Source of the DNA: Mycolicibacterium sp. P9-22
GTDB taxonomy: Bacteria > Actinomycetota > Actinomycetes > Mycobacteriales > Mycobacteriaceae
DNA length: 64,000 nucleotides
Assembly: GCF_008329585.1 (NCBI RefSeq)
Contig: NZ_NPKP01000005.1
Span: 248,001 to 312,000 of the forward strand
Direction: 5' to 3'
Below, in pieces: positions 8,203 to 15,739 of the stretch. The notes beneath the pieces are model-generated. The model saw only the letters and a program-made list of their open reading frames with translations. It had not been told where the DNA came from and ran no database searches. Position 1 is the stretch's first letter; the number at the start of each line of letters is the position of its first letter. Made by a program: the position numbers and the translations under genes.

Positions 8203-8894
8203 TAGCGGTCCATTCCGTAAACGCCGCGCTGCTCGTCGCGGATAAGCCGGCCCAGTTCGAGTTCGATGACGCGCTGACGCATGGAGTCCACGATGTGGTG
8301 GTCGTGCGTCGCCATCAGAACCGTGGTTCCGGTGCGGTTGATCCGCTCAAGCAGATCCATGATGTCCTTGCTGGTTTCCGGGTCCAGGTTGCCGGTGGGC
8401 TCGTCGGCCAGCAGCACCAGCGGCCGGTTGACGAAGGCCCGCGCGATCGCGACGCGCTGCTGCTCACCACCGGACAGCTCATGCGGCAGTCGGCTGGACT
8501 TGCCGCTCAGGCCGACCATCTCCAGCACGTCGGGCACCACCCGGTTGATGACGTCACCGCGCTTGCCGATGACTTCGAGGGCGAAGGCGACGTTCTCGAA
8601 CACCGTCTTCTGCTGCAGCAGCCGGAAATCCTGGAACACGCAGCCGATGACCTGGCGCAGGCTCGGGATGTGCCGGCCGGAGAGCTTGTTGACGTGGAAC
8701 TTCGAGACCCGCACGTCGCCCTTGGACGGGTGCTCCGCGCCCAGCAGCAGACGCATGAACGTCGACTTGCCCGAGCCCGACGGTCCGATGAGGAAGACGA
8801 ACTCACCCTTGTCGATCTTGAGCGAGACGTCATCCAGCGCGGGACGAGCAGAGGATTTGTACTGCTTGCTCACTTTGTCGAGGGTGATCATCAC
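8202..8894 (-). CDS. ftsE: Cell-division ATP-binding protein FtsE
   Basis: Predicted protein of 230 residues, a single ABC ATPase domain. Walker A is GPSGSGKST (about residue 37), the signature is LSGGEQQR, and Walker B is VLLADEPT, with the switch His in MATHDHH. It energises FtsX to activate cell-wall hydrolases during division. It starts 22 nt after the Thr/Pro-rich membrane protein and overlaps ftsX by one base. The order prfB, MscS-like, Thr/Pro-rich protein, ftsE, ftsX, smpB is the one I know from M. tuberculosis (Rv3105c-Rv3100c). Confidence 0.96.
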   Translation of the reverse strand: MMITLDKVSKQYKSSARPALDDVSLKIDKGEFVFLIGPSGSGKSTFMRLLLGAEHPSKGDVRVSKFHVNKLSGRHIPSLRQVIGCVFQDFRLLQQKTVFENVAFALEVIGKRGDVINRVVPDVLEMVGLSGKSSRLPHELSGGEQQRVAIARAFVNRPLVLLADEPTGNLDPETSKDIMDLLERINRTGTTVLMATHDHHIVDSMRQRVIELELGRLIRDEQRGVYGMDR

Positions 8895-8916
8895 GGCACG
8901 CCAGTGTAGACGCGTG

Positions 8917-9432
8917 TCACTCCGCGCTGCGTGCAGGCGGCGGCGGTGTGGCGGTCGTCTGGGGTGCCGGGGCCGGCGCGGCCCCCGGAAGAACCGGCAG
9001 CGTGATCGGCGGGATCAACCCGTTGGGCCCGTCCGGGTCGACCACCGTGGTGGTGGGCGGCGTCACCGTCGGCGACGTCGGCGTGTCGGTCGGTGACGTC
9101 GTATCGGTGGGCTCCGTTGTCGTCGTGGTGGTCGTCGGCGGCGGCTCGGTGGTGGTGGTGGTCGACCTCGTGGTGGTCGGGTACGTCGTGCGCGGCACCT
9201 CGACGTTGGTGCGCGGCACCCAGGTGTACTCCGGGTCGGGCACGAAACCGGGCGGGACGATCTGGGTGGCCGGGGCCGGCTCCGGTGGCGGCGGCTTGTA
9301 GGTCTCGTACAGCCACGAGGTGAGGAAGAACGCGACGATCAGACCCAGCGTCGAGCTGCGCATCCGGCCGCCGAGCACGTAGCCGGGCCAGCGCTTCTCA
9401 TCGCCGTCGGAGCGGCGCGAGATCAGCTTCAT
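8917..9432 (-). CDS. Thr/Pro-rich single-pass membrane protein (Rv3103c-like)
   Basis: Predicted protein of 171 residues. A basic N-terminus is followed by one hydrophobic helix at about residues 26-42 ([17 protein letters not shown]). The rest is Pro-rich (KPPPPEPAP), then a Thr-rich tract, then Pro/Ala-rich to the end. This fits an envelope stalk protein. Its fixed place between the MscS-like channel and ftsE suggests a link to cell-wall or division functions, but that is inference from position only. The ATG overlaps the stop of the upstream channel gene (ATGA at 9429-9432), so the two are translationally coupled. Confidence 0.8.
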   Translation of the reverse strand: MKLISRRSDGDEKRWPGYVLGGRMRSSTLGLIVAFFLTSWLYETYKPPPPEPAPATQIVPPGFVPDPEYTWVPRTNVEVPRTTYPTTTRSTTTTTEPPPTTTTTTTEPTDTTSPTDTPTSPTVTPPTTTVVDPDGPNGLIPPITLPVLPGAAPAPAPQTTATPPPPARSAE

Positions 9433-10358
9433 TCGCGCACCTCCGAGTTGGCGGCCAGCGAGGTGGATTCGGCCTTGGTGGCGATGCCGGCCCGGGCCAG
9501 CGCCGCGATCACCAGCAGCCGCAACTGCCTGCCCACCTCGAACTGCTTGCCGGGCAGGGTGCGCGCCACCATCCGCAGGTTGACGGTGTCGAGCTCCAGG
9601 CTCTCCACTCCCATCAGCTGCGGCTGATCCAGGAGCAGCTCGCTCATCGCCGGGTTCTTCATCGCGTTCTCACACACCGCGTGCAGCAGCTCGTTGACTT
9701 CGTTGAGATCGGCGTTCGTCGGCACCGGGATGTCCACCACCGCGCGCGCCCAGTCCTTGGACAGGTTGAGCGATTTCATGATCTGCCCGTTGGGAATCGT
9801 GAAGACCTCACCGTCGCTGGTGCGCAGTTTGGTGACGCGCAGCGTGACGTCCTCCACGGTGCCGGTCGCGTCGTTGGCCGAGCCCAGCGTCAGCGTGACG
9901 AGGTCACCGAACCCGTACTGCTTTTCGGTGATGATGAAAAATCCGGACAGCAGGTCCTGCACGATGCGCTGTGCACCGAAACCCAGCGCCGCACCCAGCA
10001 CCGCGGCGGGCGCGACCAGCGAGCCCAGCGGGATGGCCAGGATGTCGGTGATCTGCAGCAGCACCACCACACAGATCAATGCGATCGTCACCCAGGAGAT
10101 CACCGATGCCACCGCCTGGCGGTGCTTGGCCGTCTCGGTGCGCACCAGCGCGTCGCTCTCCCGGAAATCGGCGTCGATACGCCGGCTGATCCGCTGCGCG
10201 GCCCAGTTCACGAACCGGGCCATCAGGACGGCCACGATGATCAGCATGACGATGCGCAGGCCCTTGGTGATGATCCACTCACCGATGTTGCCGCGCCAGA
10301 AACCCTGCCAGCGGTCGGCCACCGACAGCGCGAGCACAGTGTTGTTAGTTGTCGTCAT
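9429..10358 (-). CDS. MscS-family mechanosensitive channel
   Basis: Predicted protein of 309 residues. Hydrophobic helices lie at about 30-55, 90-115 and 125-145. The third carries the Gly/Ala-rich pore helix pattern ([20 protein letters not shown]) and is followed by the beta-domain stretch YGFGDLVTL. Such channels open on membrane tension and release solutes after osmotic downshift. The start used is ATG at 10358, inside the end of prfB (14-nt overlap). A longer frame to 10538 would add 60 residues read out of prfB and is rejected. The gene is coupled downstream to the Thr/Pro-rich protein by ATGA. Confidence 0.9.
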   Translation of the reverse strand: MTTTNNTVLALSVADRWQGFWRGNIGEWIITKGLRIVMLIIVAVLMARFVNWAAQRISRRIDADFRESDALVRTETAKHRQAVASVISWVTIALICVVVLLQITDILAIPLGSLVAPAAVLGAALGFGAQRIVQDLLSGFFIITEKQYGFGDLVTLTLGSANDATGTVEDVTLRVTKLRTSDGEVFTIPNGQIMKSLNLSKDWARAVVDIPVPTNADLNEVNELLHAVCENAMKNPAMSELLLDQPQLMGVESLELDTVNLRMVARTLPGKQFEVGRQLRLLVIAALARAGIATKAESTSLAANSEVRE

Positions 10359-11463
10359 CTTTCCTATTGCGCCAACGGATCCCTGCCTCCAGGAAGCCGT
10401 CGATGTCTCCGTCGAGAACCGCTGCCGGGCTACCGACCTCGAATTCGGTGCGTAGGTCTTTGACCATCTGATACGGGTGTAGCACGTAGGAGCGCATCTG
10501 GTTGCCCCACGAACTTCCGCTGTCGCTCTTGAGCGCATCCATCTCGGCGCGCTCCTCCTGGCGTTTGCGCTCCATCAGCTTGGCCTGCAGGACGCGCATC
10601 GCGGACACCTTGTTCTGCAGCTGGCTCTTCTCGTTCTGACAGGTGACGACGATGCCGGTGGGGATGTGGGTCAGCCGCACCGCCGAGTCGGTGGTGTTGA
10701 CCGACTGGCCGCCCGGGCCGCTGGAGCGGTAGACGTCGACCCGGATATCGCCCTCGGGGATCTCGATGTGGTCCGTTGTTTCCACGACGGGCAGCACCTC
10801 CACCTCGGCGAACGAGGTCTGCCTGCGGCCCTGGTTGTCGAACGGGCTGATGCGCACCAGCCGGTGGGTGCCCTGCTCGACCGAAAGCGTGCCGTAGGCG
10901 TACGGGGCGTGCACCGCGAAGGTGGCGCTCTTGATGCCGGCCTCCTCGGCGTAGGACGTGTCGAACACCTCAACGGGGTACTTGTGCGCCTCGGCCCAGC
11001 GGATGTACATCCGCATCAACATCTCGGCCCAGTCCGCGGCGTCCACGCCGCCGGCACCGGACCGGATGTTGACCAGCGCCTCGCGCTGGTCGTACTCCCC
11101 GGCCAGCAGCGTGCGGACCTCCATGGCCTCGATGTCCTCGCGCAGCTTGGCCAGCTCGGAGTCGGCCTCGGCGAGCGCATCGGAGCCTTCGGCACCTTCT
11201 TCTTCGGCGGCCATCTCGTAGAGCACCGGCAGGTCCTCGACGCGCTGGCGCAGTTCCTCGACGCGGCGCAACTCGTTCTGCGCGTGCGACAGCTCGCTGG
11301 TCACCTTCTGCGCGTGCGACTGGTCGTTCCACAGGTTGGGGTCGGCGGCCTCGGCCTCGAGTGTCTCGATGCGGCCGCGCAGACCGTCGACATCGAGCAC
11401 CCGCTCCACGGTCGTCAATGTGGTGTCGAGGGCGGCGATATCGGCAAGACGGTCAGGATCCAC
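10345..11463 (-). CDS. prfB: Peptide chain release factor 2
   Basis: Predicted protein of 372 residues, full length for RF2. The peptidyl-tRNA hydrolysis motif GGQ is at residues 251-253 ([16 protein letters not shown]), and the stop-codon recognition region contains [14 protein letters not shown] (SPF type, UGA/UAA-specific). The frame is continuous: there is no in-frame TGA near codon 25, so the programmed +1 frameshift that autoregulates many prfB genes is absent here. The start is GTG at 11463. It leads a minus-strand transcript to smpB and is divergent from fprA (139-nt gap). Confidence 0.97.
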   Translation of the reverse strand: MDPDRLADIAALDTTLTTVERVLDVDGLRGRIETLEAEAADPNLWNDQSHAQKVTSELSHAQNELRRVEELRQRVEDLPVLYEMAAEEEGAEGSDALAEADSELAKLREDIEAMEVRTLLAGEYDQREALVNIRSGAGGVDAADWAEMLMRMYIRWAEAHKYPVEVFDTSYAEEAGIKSATFAVHAPYAYGTLSVEQGTHRLVRISPFDNQGRRQTSFAEVEVLPVVETTDHIEIPEGDIRVDVYRSSGPGGQSVNTTDSAVRLTHIPTGIVVTCQNEKSQLQNKVSAMRVLQAKLMERKRQEERAEMDALKSDSGSSWGNQMRSYVLHPYQMVKDLRTEFEVGSPAAVLDGDIDGFLEAGIRWRNRKDDDN

Positions 11464-11521
11464 GACTGTTGAGGTTACCGGCCGCTTCTCCGGACTCCGC
11501 CCTCGATCGCCGGAGCGCGGC

Positions 11522-11527
11522 TAGCAT
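11522..11527 (+). promoter_or_regulatory. Candidate -10 element for fprA
   Basis: TAGCAT fits the mycobacterial TAnnnT -10 consensus and lies about 75 nt before the fprA start. The -35 position is not convincing. Confidence 0.3.
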
Positions 11528-11602
11528 CGGGCTGGTAACCGGTCCGGTGACGTCGCGACAGCCCCTTGCGCGCCGCCGTTCAGCCTCACGAAAAGGCTTG
11601 CC

Positions 11603-12943
11603 ATGCGCCCGTACCACATGGCGATCGTCGGCTCAGGCCCATCCGGGTTCTTTGCCGCCGCATCGCTGTTGAAGTCCGACCTCGAAGTCCGTGTCGACAT
11701 GCTGGAGATGCTGCCCACCCCGTGGGGACTGGTGCGCTCCGGTGTCGCGCCCGACCACCCGAAGATCAAGTCGATCAGCGCGCAGTTCGAGAAGATCTCG
11801 GCGGACCCCCGGTTCCGGTTCTTCGGCAACATCTCCGTCGGCGAACATGTGCAGGCCGCCGAGTTGGCCTCGAACTACGACGCGGTGGTCTACGCGATCG
11901 GCGCCCAGGCCGACCGGGTGCTGGGCATCCCTGGCGAGGACCTGCCGGGCAGTGTGGCGGCCGTCGACTTCGTCGGCTGGTACAACGCGCACCCGCATTT
12001 CGGCGAGGTGGCACCCGATCTGTCCGCCGAGCGCGCGGTGGTGATCGGCAACGGCAACGTCGCGCTCGACGTGGCGCGCATCCTGATCAGCGACCCGGAA
12101 ATCCTGGCGCAGACCGATATCGCCGATCACGCCCTGGATGTGCTCGGGCCGCGCGGTGTCCGCGAGGTCATCGTGGTGGGCCGTCGCGGTCCGCTGCAGG
12201 CGCCGTTCACCACGATGGAACTGCGCGAGCTGGGGCACATGGAGCAGATGGCCGAGGTCGACATCGTCGTCGAGCGCGCCGACTTCGACGCCATCACCGA
12301 CGAGGACCTCGAGGCCGCCGACAAGACCGTCAAGACGAACATCAAGGTGTTGCGGCAGTACGCCGAGATGGAACCCGAAGGCGCGAAGCGGCGGGTGGTG
12401 TTCCGGTTCGCCACCTCCCCGATCGAGATCAAGGGTGACGGCCGGGTGGAGTCGATTGTGTTGGGCCGCAACGAACTCGTCGACGAAGGCGGCCGGGTCG
12501 TGGCCAAGGACACCGGTGAACGCGAGGAGCTGCCTGTGCAGCTCGTGGTGCGTGCGGTCGGGTATCGCGGGGTGGCCGTCGACGGGCTGCCGTTCGACGA
12601 GAGGTCCGGGACCATCCCGCACTCGGACGGGCGGATCGACGGCCGCGAGCACGAGTACGTCGTCGGCTGGATCAAGCGCGGACCGTCCGGCGTCATCGGC
12701 AGCAACAAGAAGGACTCCGCGGACACCGTGGCGACGTTGTTGGCTGACCTCGACGAGCCGGGCTTCGATGAGGGCCACGACGCCGAGTTGGCGCAGTGGC
12801 TGCTGTCGCGCCAGCCGTTGTTGGTCACCGACGACCACTGGGCGCGCATCGACTCCCACGAGCGTGCGGCCGGCGACGCGCAGCACCGCCCGCGGGTGAA
12901 GCTCACCAGCGTCGCGGACCTGCTGGGTATCGCGCACGGCTGA
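11603..12943 (+). CDS. fprA: NADPH-ferredoxin/adrenodoxin-type reductase FprA
   Basis: Predicted protein of 446 residues, the size of mycobacterial FprA. FAD binding is shown by AIVGSGPSGFFAAASLL at the N-terminus. The NADP-binding site is VVIGNGNVALDVARILI, and the family-specific C-terminal part contains GWIKRGPSGVIGSNKKDSADTV. The enzyme passes electrons from NADPH through FAD to ferredoxins and so to cytochrome P450s and other acceptors. The start ATG at 11603 is preceded by AAAAGG. It is divergent from prfB, as in M. tuberculosis (Rv3106). A 61-nt palindrome follows 30 nt after its stop. Confidence 0.95.
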   Translation: MRPYHMAIVGSGPSGFFAAASLLKSDLEVRVDMLEMLPTPWGLVRSGVAPDHPKIKSISAQFEKISADPRFRFFGNISVGEHVQAAELASNYDAVVYAIGAQADRVLGIPGEDLPGSVAAVDFVGWYNAHPHFGEVAPDLSAERAVVIGNGNVALDVARILISDPEILAQTDIADHALDVLGPRGVREVIVVGRRGPLQAPFTTMELRELGHMEQMAEVDIVVERADFDAITDEDLEAADKTVKTNIKVLRQYAEMEPEGAKRRVVFRFATSPIEIKGDGRVESIVLGRNELVDEGGRVVAKDTGEREELPVQLVVRAVGYRGVAVDGLPFDERSGTIPHSDGRIDGREHEYVVGWIKRGPSGVIGSNKKDSADTVATLLADLDEPGFDEGHDAELAQWLLSRQPLLVTDDHWARIDSHERAAGDAQHRPRVKLTSVADLLGIAHG

Positions 12944-12973
12944 GCCTGGCGTGCCGGTGACGGCCCCACCGAC

Positions 12974-13034
12974 CGCGAGATTGCCGTTATCGAGGTCCGT
13001 ACTCGCACTTTCGCGCGATAACTGCAATCTCGCG
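12974..13034. repeat. 61-nt palindromic element, left flank of nuclease-like gene A
   Basis: The left arm CGCGAGATTGCCGTTATCG (12974-12992) and the right arm (13016-13034) are inverted repeats; the arms of the right-flank copy pair with one mismatch in 19. The element ends 34 nt before the start of the nuclease-like gene. A direct copy at 13950-14010 differs at only 3 of 61 positions by hand count. Confidence 0.85.
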
Positions 13035-13068
13035 TCAACGTGTCGGTGTCCGAGCGCAACATCCGGGC

Positions 13069-14016
13069 ATGAGGAAGCTCATCGTCGGGAGCCAGGCCCG
13101 CACGCTCGGCACAGTCACCGAGCACGACCTCCGCCGGTGGTACGACCGTGTGCACCGCGATATCTACGCGCCGCGCGGTCACCGACTCACCTTGGATGAA
13201 CGCATCGACGGGGCGTACCTACGCTCCGGACGCCGCGGGGTCGTGGCCGGTGTCGCCGCCTCGGCACTGCTCGGCGCGCGATGGGTGGACGACGCCATCC
13301 CCATCGAGATGATCTGGAACGTCAGCCGCGCTCCAGCCGGGATCATCGTGCGGCGGGACCGCCTCGCAGCCGATGAGATCACCATTGAGGACTGCGTCGC
13401 GGTGACGACACCTGCACGGACGGCGTTCGACATCGGTCGGTGTCTCGACCGCCACGAGGCCCTCGCCCGCCTGGACGCCCTGCAGCGGGCGACGCTCTTC
13501 CGTCCTGCAGAGGTGCTGACGCTCGCCGAGCGGTATCGCGGGGCCCGCGGCCTCAAGCAATTGCGTGCGCTGCTTCCCCTGGTCGACGGAGGCGCCGCAT
13601 CACCCCAGGAGACGCGCCTGCGACTGCTCCTGCTCGACGCCGGATTCCCGGACCTGACCACACAGATCACCGTCGTCTCCGGAATTCGCCCGCTGCGCAA
13701 GCTCGACATGGTCTGGGAGGACTACAAGGTCGCCGCGGAGTACGACGGCGGGCAGCACCAGACCGACCGCTACCAATACCTGAAGGACCTCCGGGTGCTA
13801 CCGCAGGTGGAGCGGATGGGCTGGACGGTGTTGCGGGTGATCAAAGAGGACAGCGACGCGGAGATCCTGATCCGCACGTATCGCGCCCTGGTCGCGCGTG
13901 GCTGGGACGGCAGGCTGCGCAAGCCGCACCCGTCCGTCGCCGGACTCGTCGCGAGATTGCCGTTATCGAGGTCTGCACTCGCACTTTCGCGCGATAACCG
14001 CAATCTCGCGGGGTGA
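13069..14016 (+). CDS. Vsr/DUF559-like putative nuclease with AbiEi-like N-terminus (paralogue A)
   Basis: Predicted protein of 315 residues. The N-terminal half has GVVAGVAASALLG and TPARTAFDIGRCL, the pattern seen in AbiEi-type antitoxin-like proteins abundant in actinobacteria. The C-terminal part has KLDMVWEDYKVAAEYDGGQH followed by GWTVLRVI, a D...E-x-D...H layout like the Vsr/DUF559 branch of PD-(D/E)XK nucleases. It shares this whole plan with 18563-19432. Function is unproven: nuclease or TA-related is inference. The last 20 or so codons (from about residue 295) lie inside the right 61-nt palindrome, so the natural C-terminus may have been extended by the element. The stop abuts the stop of the convergent PPOX gene. 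Confidence 0.75.
   Translation: MRKLIVGSQARTLGTVTEHDLRRWYDRVHRDIYAPRGHRLTLDERIDGAYLRSGRRGVVAGVAASALLGARWVDDAIPIEMIWNVSRAPAGIIVRRDRLAADEITIEDCVAVTTPARTAFDIGRCLDRHEALARLDALQRATLFRPAEVLTLAERYRGARGLKQLRALLPLVDGGAASPQETRLRLLLLDAGFPDLTTQITVVSGIRPLRKLDMVWEDYKVAAEYDGGQHQTDRYQYLKDLRVLPQVERMGWTVLRVIKEDSDAEILIRTYRALVARGWDGRLRKPHPSVAGLVARLPLSRSALALSRDNRNLAG
13950..14010. repeat. 61-nt palindromic element, right flank of nuclease-like gene A
   Basis: A direct repeat of 12974-13034 (58 of 61 identical). Its arms CGCGAGATTGCCGTTATCG and CGATAACCGCAATCTCGCG pair with one mismatch. It encodes the last residues of paralogue A and is followed directly by the stop codon. It lies at the junction of two convergent genes, so it could also act as a hairpin that ends both transcripts. 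Confidence 0.85.
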
Positions 14017-14424
14017 TCACTCGCCGGGCGGCGGGGTGACCTTGTCTGCCTCGATGGTGAGGATGAGCCGCGTCTCGTTCGGGTTCCCGCTGAAGTACGG
14101 GTACGGGATGCCCAGATACTTCTGCGAGATCTCGTGGATGCTCTCGTGGCCACCCTGGTCGGTGGTGGCGGTGACCCGGCCCCGGATGGCATAGAACCGC
14201 CGGATCTCGTCGGGATCGGCGACGTTGATGGCGACCCGCGGGTCCCTGGCGAGATTGCGGTCCTTCTGGGAGCCCCCGACGATGTTGAGGACGATGTGCT
14301 CGCCGTCGGTGTGCACCCACGTCTCGGTGAGCTGCGGGGAACCGTCGGGCATGAGCGTGGCCACGAAGCACGGGCTGGGCTTGCGCAGCAGGTCGATCAG
14401 TCCGGCCGGGAGTGGTTGGGGCAC
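14017..14424 (-). CDS. PPOX-class (pyridoxamine-oxidase-like) F420/FMN-dependent oxidoreductase
   Basis: Predicted protein of 135 residues with the split-barrel flavin/F420-binding fold typical of small actinobacterial PPOX proteins: PCFVATLMPDGSPQLTETWV near the N-terminus, then KDRNLARDPRVAINVADPD, then KYLGIPYPYFSGNPNETRL. Homologues such as Rv1155 bind deazaflavin F420. The cofactor here is not proven. The start used is GTG at 14424, with AAAGGA 9 nt upstream. A longer frame to 14553 would run into the upstream gene. It begins 11 nt after the stop of the membrane-protein gene at 14436-14801, so the two are co-transcribed. Confidence 0.8.
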   Translation of the reverse strand: MPQPLPAGLIDLLRKPSPCFVATLMPDGSPQLTETWVHTDGEHIVLNIVGGSQKDRNLARDPRVAINVADPDEIRRFYAIRGRVTATTDQGGHESIHEISQKYLGIPYPYFSGNPNETRLILTIEADKVTPPPGE

Positions 14425-14435
14425 GGGTCGTCCTT

Positions 14436-14801
14436 TCAGACGGTCGGGTAGGTCTCGGGTGCCGGCGGGGGCGGCGCGGACGGGGCGAAACCCCACTTGT
14501 CGGGGTTCTTCGGCGAGTAGACGACGTCGATCAGCTGGCCGATGGTCGGCCACTGGTTGACGTCGACGGCCAGGCGTTGATAAACGACGTGCTCGTTGAC
14601 GGTCGGTCCGTTGATGACACCGCTGATGGTGACGAACTGCTCGCCGACCTCGTCCGGGCGTGGGCTGACGCCGGTGACCAGCAAGGTGCCGGGTGCCATC
14701 TCACCGCCGAATCCCGGGCCGCCGCGGCGCTTGCGGATCCACGGCAGCGCGATGAGCACCAGCGCACCGACCAACAGCAATATCATCGCGAATTCGATCA
14801 C
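14436..14801 (-). CDS. Small membrane protein with Pro-rich C-terminus, function unknown
   Basis: Predicted protein of 121 residues. One N-terminal helix (about residues 3-22, EFAMILLLVGALVLIALPW) is followed by a short basic stretch and a soluble domain containing GEQFVTISGVINGPTVNEHV and NQWPTIGQLIDVVYSPKN. The end is Pro-rich (PSAPPPPAPETYPTV). It is not recognised as a named family. The GTG start at 14801 is divergent from the hisN leader ORF at 14825. The downstream PPOX gene starts 11 nt after its stop. Confidence 0.7.
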   Translation of the reverse strand: MIEFAMILLLVGALVLIALPWIRKRRGGPGFGGEMAPGTLLVTGVSPRPDEVGEQFVTISGVINGPTVNEHVVYQRLAVDVNQWPTIGQLIDVVYSPKNPDKWGFAPSAPPPPAPETYPTV

Positions 14802-14824
14802 GTAGCCATGGTAGGACTGCGGGC

Positions 14825-14893
14825 ATGAGCGAAGCTTGCGAGCGAATCATCAGACCGGCATGCGGCAGCGGAGCCTGCGAGGCAGTCGCATGA
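14825..14893 (+). CDS. 22-codon upstream ORF overlapping the HisN-type gene
   Basis: ATG at 14825 opens a 22-codon frame, [20 protein letters not shown] plus VA, ending in TGA at 14891-14893. Its stop overlaps the ATG of the phosphatase gene (ATGA at 14890-14893), an arrangement typical of translational coupling. It has three Cys codons at positions 5, 13 and 18. The first part (GAGCGAAGCTTGCGAGCGAA) resembles a GAGCGnAGC sequence also seen inside the NRPS, so it may be repeat-derived. Whether it is translated is unknown. Confidence 0.4.
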   Translation: MSEACERIIRPACGSGACEAVA

Positions 14894-15657
14894 GTGCCGA
14901 CGATCTCGACCTTGCCCTGCGCCTCGCCGACCAGGCCGACGAACTGACGATGGCCCGCTTCGGCGCACTGGATCTGCGCATCGAGACCAAACCCGACCTC
15001 ACCCCCGTGACCGACGCCGACAAGGGCGCCGAGAAGGCGCTGCGGGCGGCCTTGTCACAGGCCCGGCCCGACGACAGCGTGTTCGGCGAAGAGTTCGGCG
15101 GCACAACGATTTCGAGCGGTCGCCAGTGGGTGATCGACCCGATCGACGGCACCAAGAACTTCGTCCGCGGCGTCCCGGTGTGGTGCACGCTGATCGCTCT
15201 GATCGAGGACGGCGTGCCCACCGTCGGCGTGGTGAGCGCCCCGGCGCTGGGCCGGCGATGGTGGGCCGGCGCGGGTCAGGGCGCGCACACCTCGTTCGGC
15301 GGCGCCGCACGGCGCATTCAGGTATCCGGGGTCAGCGATCTGGCCGCGGCGAGCCTGTCCTACTCGGATCTGACAACGGGGTGGGACGACCGGCGGGGAA
15401 GTTTCCTGAAATTGACGGACGCGGTATGGCGGGTACGGGCCTACGGGGACTTCTGGTCCTACTGCCTGGTGGCCGAGGGTGCCGTCGACATCGCGTGCGA
15501 ACCCGAGGTCAAGGTGTGGGACATCGCCCCGCTGGACATCCTGATCCGGGAGGCCGGCGGCACGTTCACCAGCATCGATGGCACCCCCGGCCCGCACGGC
15601 GGCAGCGCGCTGGCCACCAACGGCCGGCTACACCCGGCGGTCCTCGCCACGCTGTGA
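14890..15657 (+). CDS. hisN: Inositol-monophosphatase-family phosphatase, probable histidinol-phosphatase HisN
   Basis: Predicted protein of 255 residues. Metal-binding motifs of the family are present: [10 protein letters not shown], then [15 protein letters not shown] (D-P-I-D-G-T), then [18 protein letters not shown]. These Mg-dependent enzymes remove phosphate from inositol-1-phosphate, histidinol-phosphate and similar substrates. Position next to fadE24-fadE23 matches the M. tuberculosis gene Rv3137, described as the histidinol-phosphatase of histidine synthesis. That assignment rests on remembered synteny and length. The start at 14890 overlaps the small upstream ORF. A start at 14836 would add 18 residues read from that leader. 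Confidence 0.8.
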   Translation: MSADDLDLALRLADQADELTMARFGALDLRIETKPDLTPVTDADKGAEKALRAALSQARPDDSVFGEEFGGTTISSGRQWVIDPIDGTKNFVRGVPVWCTLIALIEDGVPTVGVVSAPALGRRWWAGAGQGAHTSFGGAARRIQVSGVSDLAAASLSYSDLTTGWDDRRGSFLKLTDAVWRVRAYGDFWSYCLVAEGAVDIACEPEVKVWDIAPLDILIREAGGTFTSIDGTPGPHGGSALATNGRLHPAVLATL

Positions 15658-15676
15658 AGTTGGTTACAGCCTTTGT

Positions 15677-15700
15677 CTATCTTACTCGGGAGTAAGATAG
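15677..15700. promoter_or_regulatory. Candidate TetR-type operator upstream of fadE24
   Basis: A perfect inverted repeat with 10-nt arms, CTATCTTACT (15677-15686) and AGTAAGATAG (15691-15700), around CGGG, centred about 52 nt before the fadE24 start. The spacing and symmetry fit a TetR-family dimer site. No T-run follows, so it is not an intrinsic terminator. The regulator is unknown. Confidence 0.55.
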
Positions 15701-15739
15701 GGTCATCACGCATTGCCCCCACCACCAGAGGCTGCCGAA

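Noticed and set aside
9080..9200. ACC/ACG-rich stretch as a microsatellite.
   Set aside because: It is in frame and encodes the Thr-rich stalk. The same holds at 960-1200.
10345..11463. Programmed +1 frameshift in prfB.
   Set aside because: The frame is continuous from the GTG start, with no in-frame TGA near codon 25.
14250..14265. GCGAGATTGCGG, a match to the arm of the 61-nt element.
   Set aside because: It is inside the PPOX coding sequence (NLAR), has no second arm, and 12 nt can match by chance.
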